In this document: positions 33,776 to 33,954 of the stretch, in pieces
Layout: the number at the start of each line of letters is the position of its first letter
How positions within the stretch are numbered: position 1 is the stretch's first letter
From: DTLC01 sp964555645
Lineage (GTDB): Bacteria > Verrucomicrobiota > Verrucomicrobiia > Limisphaerales > DTLC01
Assembly: GCA_964555645.1 (NCBI GenBank)
Contig: CAZKTA010000025.1
Span: forward strand, 1-33,954
Direction of reading: 5' to 3'
Length of the DNA stretch: 33,954 nucleotides
The notes under the pieces: model-generated
Told to the model about the DNA's origin: nothing
Seen by the model: the letters and a program-made list of their open reading frames with translations, nothing else
Database searches by the model: none
Translations under genes and position numbers: made by a program

Positions 33776-33954
33776 ATGAAACAACTCGCACTGCTCAATG
33801 CACTGATCATGACAACGGTGTTTGTACTCCAAGCACAGACAACTGCAGCGACACGGACTGCAGCCCATGTTGTTCCAGCGTCCGACACGGCATATTCAAT
33901 TGTCGAGCGTGGGCCGCATCATCGTGTCTGGGAACGAATCGAGTATGAGCTTGG
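33776..33954 (+). CDS. secreted RHS-type protein, N-terminus only (runs off window)
   Basis: 59 residues seen. MKQLALLNALIMTTVFVLQA is a typical signal peptide, probably cut after QAQTTA or nearby. The mature start YSIVERGPHHRVWERIEYEL resembles the opening of very large secreted RHS/YD-repeat proteins that I know from Verrucomicrobiota. The match is from memory and short. A minus-strand frame over the same bases is judged a shadow. Confidence 0.5.
   Translation, partial: MKQLALLNALIMTTVFVLQAQTTAATRTAAHVVPASDTAYSIVERGPHHRVWERIEYEL

Noticed and set aside
33598..33888. Minus-strand 96-residue frame at the right edge with a hydrophobic end.
   Set aside because: It is the complement of the signal-peptide frame at 33776, which has a better start and family resemblance.
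1..33954. CRISPR arrays, rRNA or complete insertion sequences.
   Set aside because: No regularly spaced direct repeats, no rRNA-like stretches and no transposase text were found on reading both strands.

Overview
The window looks like a chromosomal segment of a Verrucomicrobiota bacterium, probably near Limisphaerales/Pedosphaerales. This is inferred from three things: the HU, bioA and epimerase protein styles; the N-terminus at the right edge, which resembles secreted RHS-type proteins of that group; and attC sites of the kind I associate with soil Verrucomicrobia integrons. No 16S rRNA, tRNA or other firm phylogenetic marker is present. The genes are mostly housekeeping and metabolic, but several loci are visibly decaying: integron integrase, an AbiE-type toxin-antitoxin pair, and purE.

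Layout. 1-1992: remnant of a chromosomal integron. A dead intI fragment lies on the minus strand, an attI-like site at 435-441 follows, and then come three gene cassettes of small membrane proteins. Two long, mutually homologous attC sites (824-984, 1285-1471) and a weaker third (1950-1992) separate them. The right end of another attC sits at the extreme left edge. 2212-3342: a URO-D family protein. 3541-4590: two adjacent, multiply frameshifted pseudogenes of an AbiEii-like nucleotidyltransferase and an AbiEi-like antitoxin. 4501-7116 (minus): split transketolase (two subunits) with a membrane-anchored protein of unknown function. 7298-9340 (plus): an Asp/Glu racemase-family protein and a BASS-type transporter. 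9352-9921 (minus): a NUDIX hydrolase. 10038-10576: a purE pseudogene. 10630-13384 (minus): gltX, panE and an HU gene, with a strong intrinsic terminator between HU and panE. 13668-17825 (minus): a four-gene MacAB/Lol-style ABC exporter operon (ATPase, two FtsX-type permeases, HlyD-type adaptor).

18038-23984 (plus): KDPG aldolase, a short ribosome hibernation factor, an amidohydrolase, bioF, bioA and a YggS-type PLP protein, followed by a small conserved-looking gene (24057-24383). 24481-27222 (minus): a lipoprotein, a DMT-family transporter and a UDP-sugar 4-epimerase. 27586-33092 (plus): a beta-CASP metallo-hydrolase, a ParA ATPase, metG and an ArsB/SLC13-like transporter. The last 179 bases open a secreted protein that runs off the window.

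Three observations stand out. First, the integron has lost its integrase, and at least one cassette gene (probably two) appears frame-broken. Second, a family of short A-rich repeats is dispersed around bioF, bioA and metG. Some copies sit in frame inside catalytic enzymes and add peptide inserts such as NPNSEI. Third, purE, normally needed for purine synthesis, is a pseudogene whose active-site His is replaced by Tyr.
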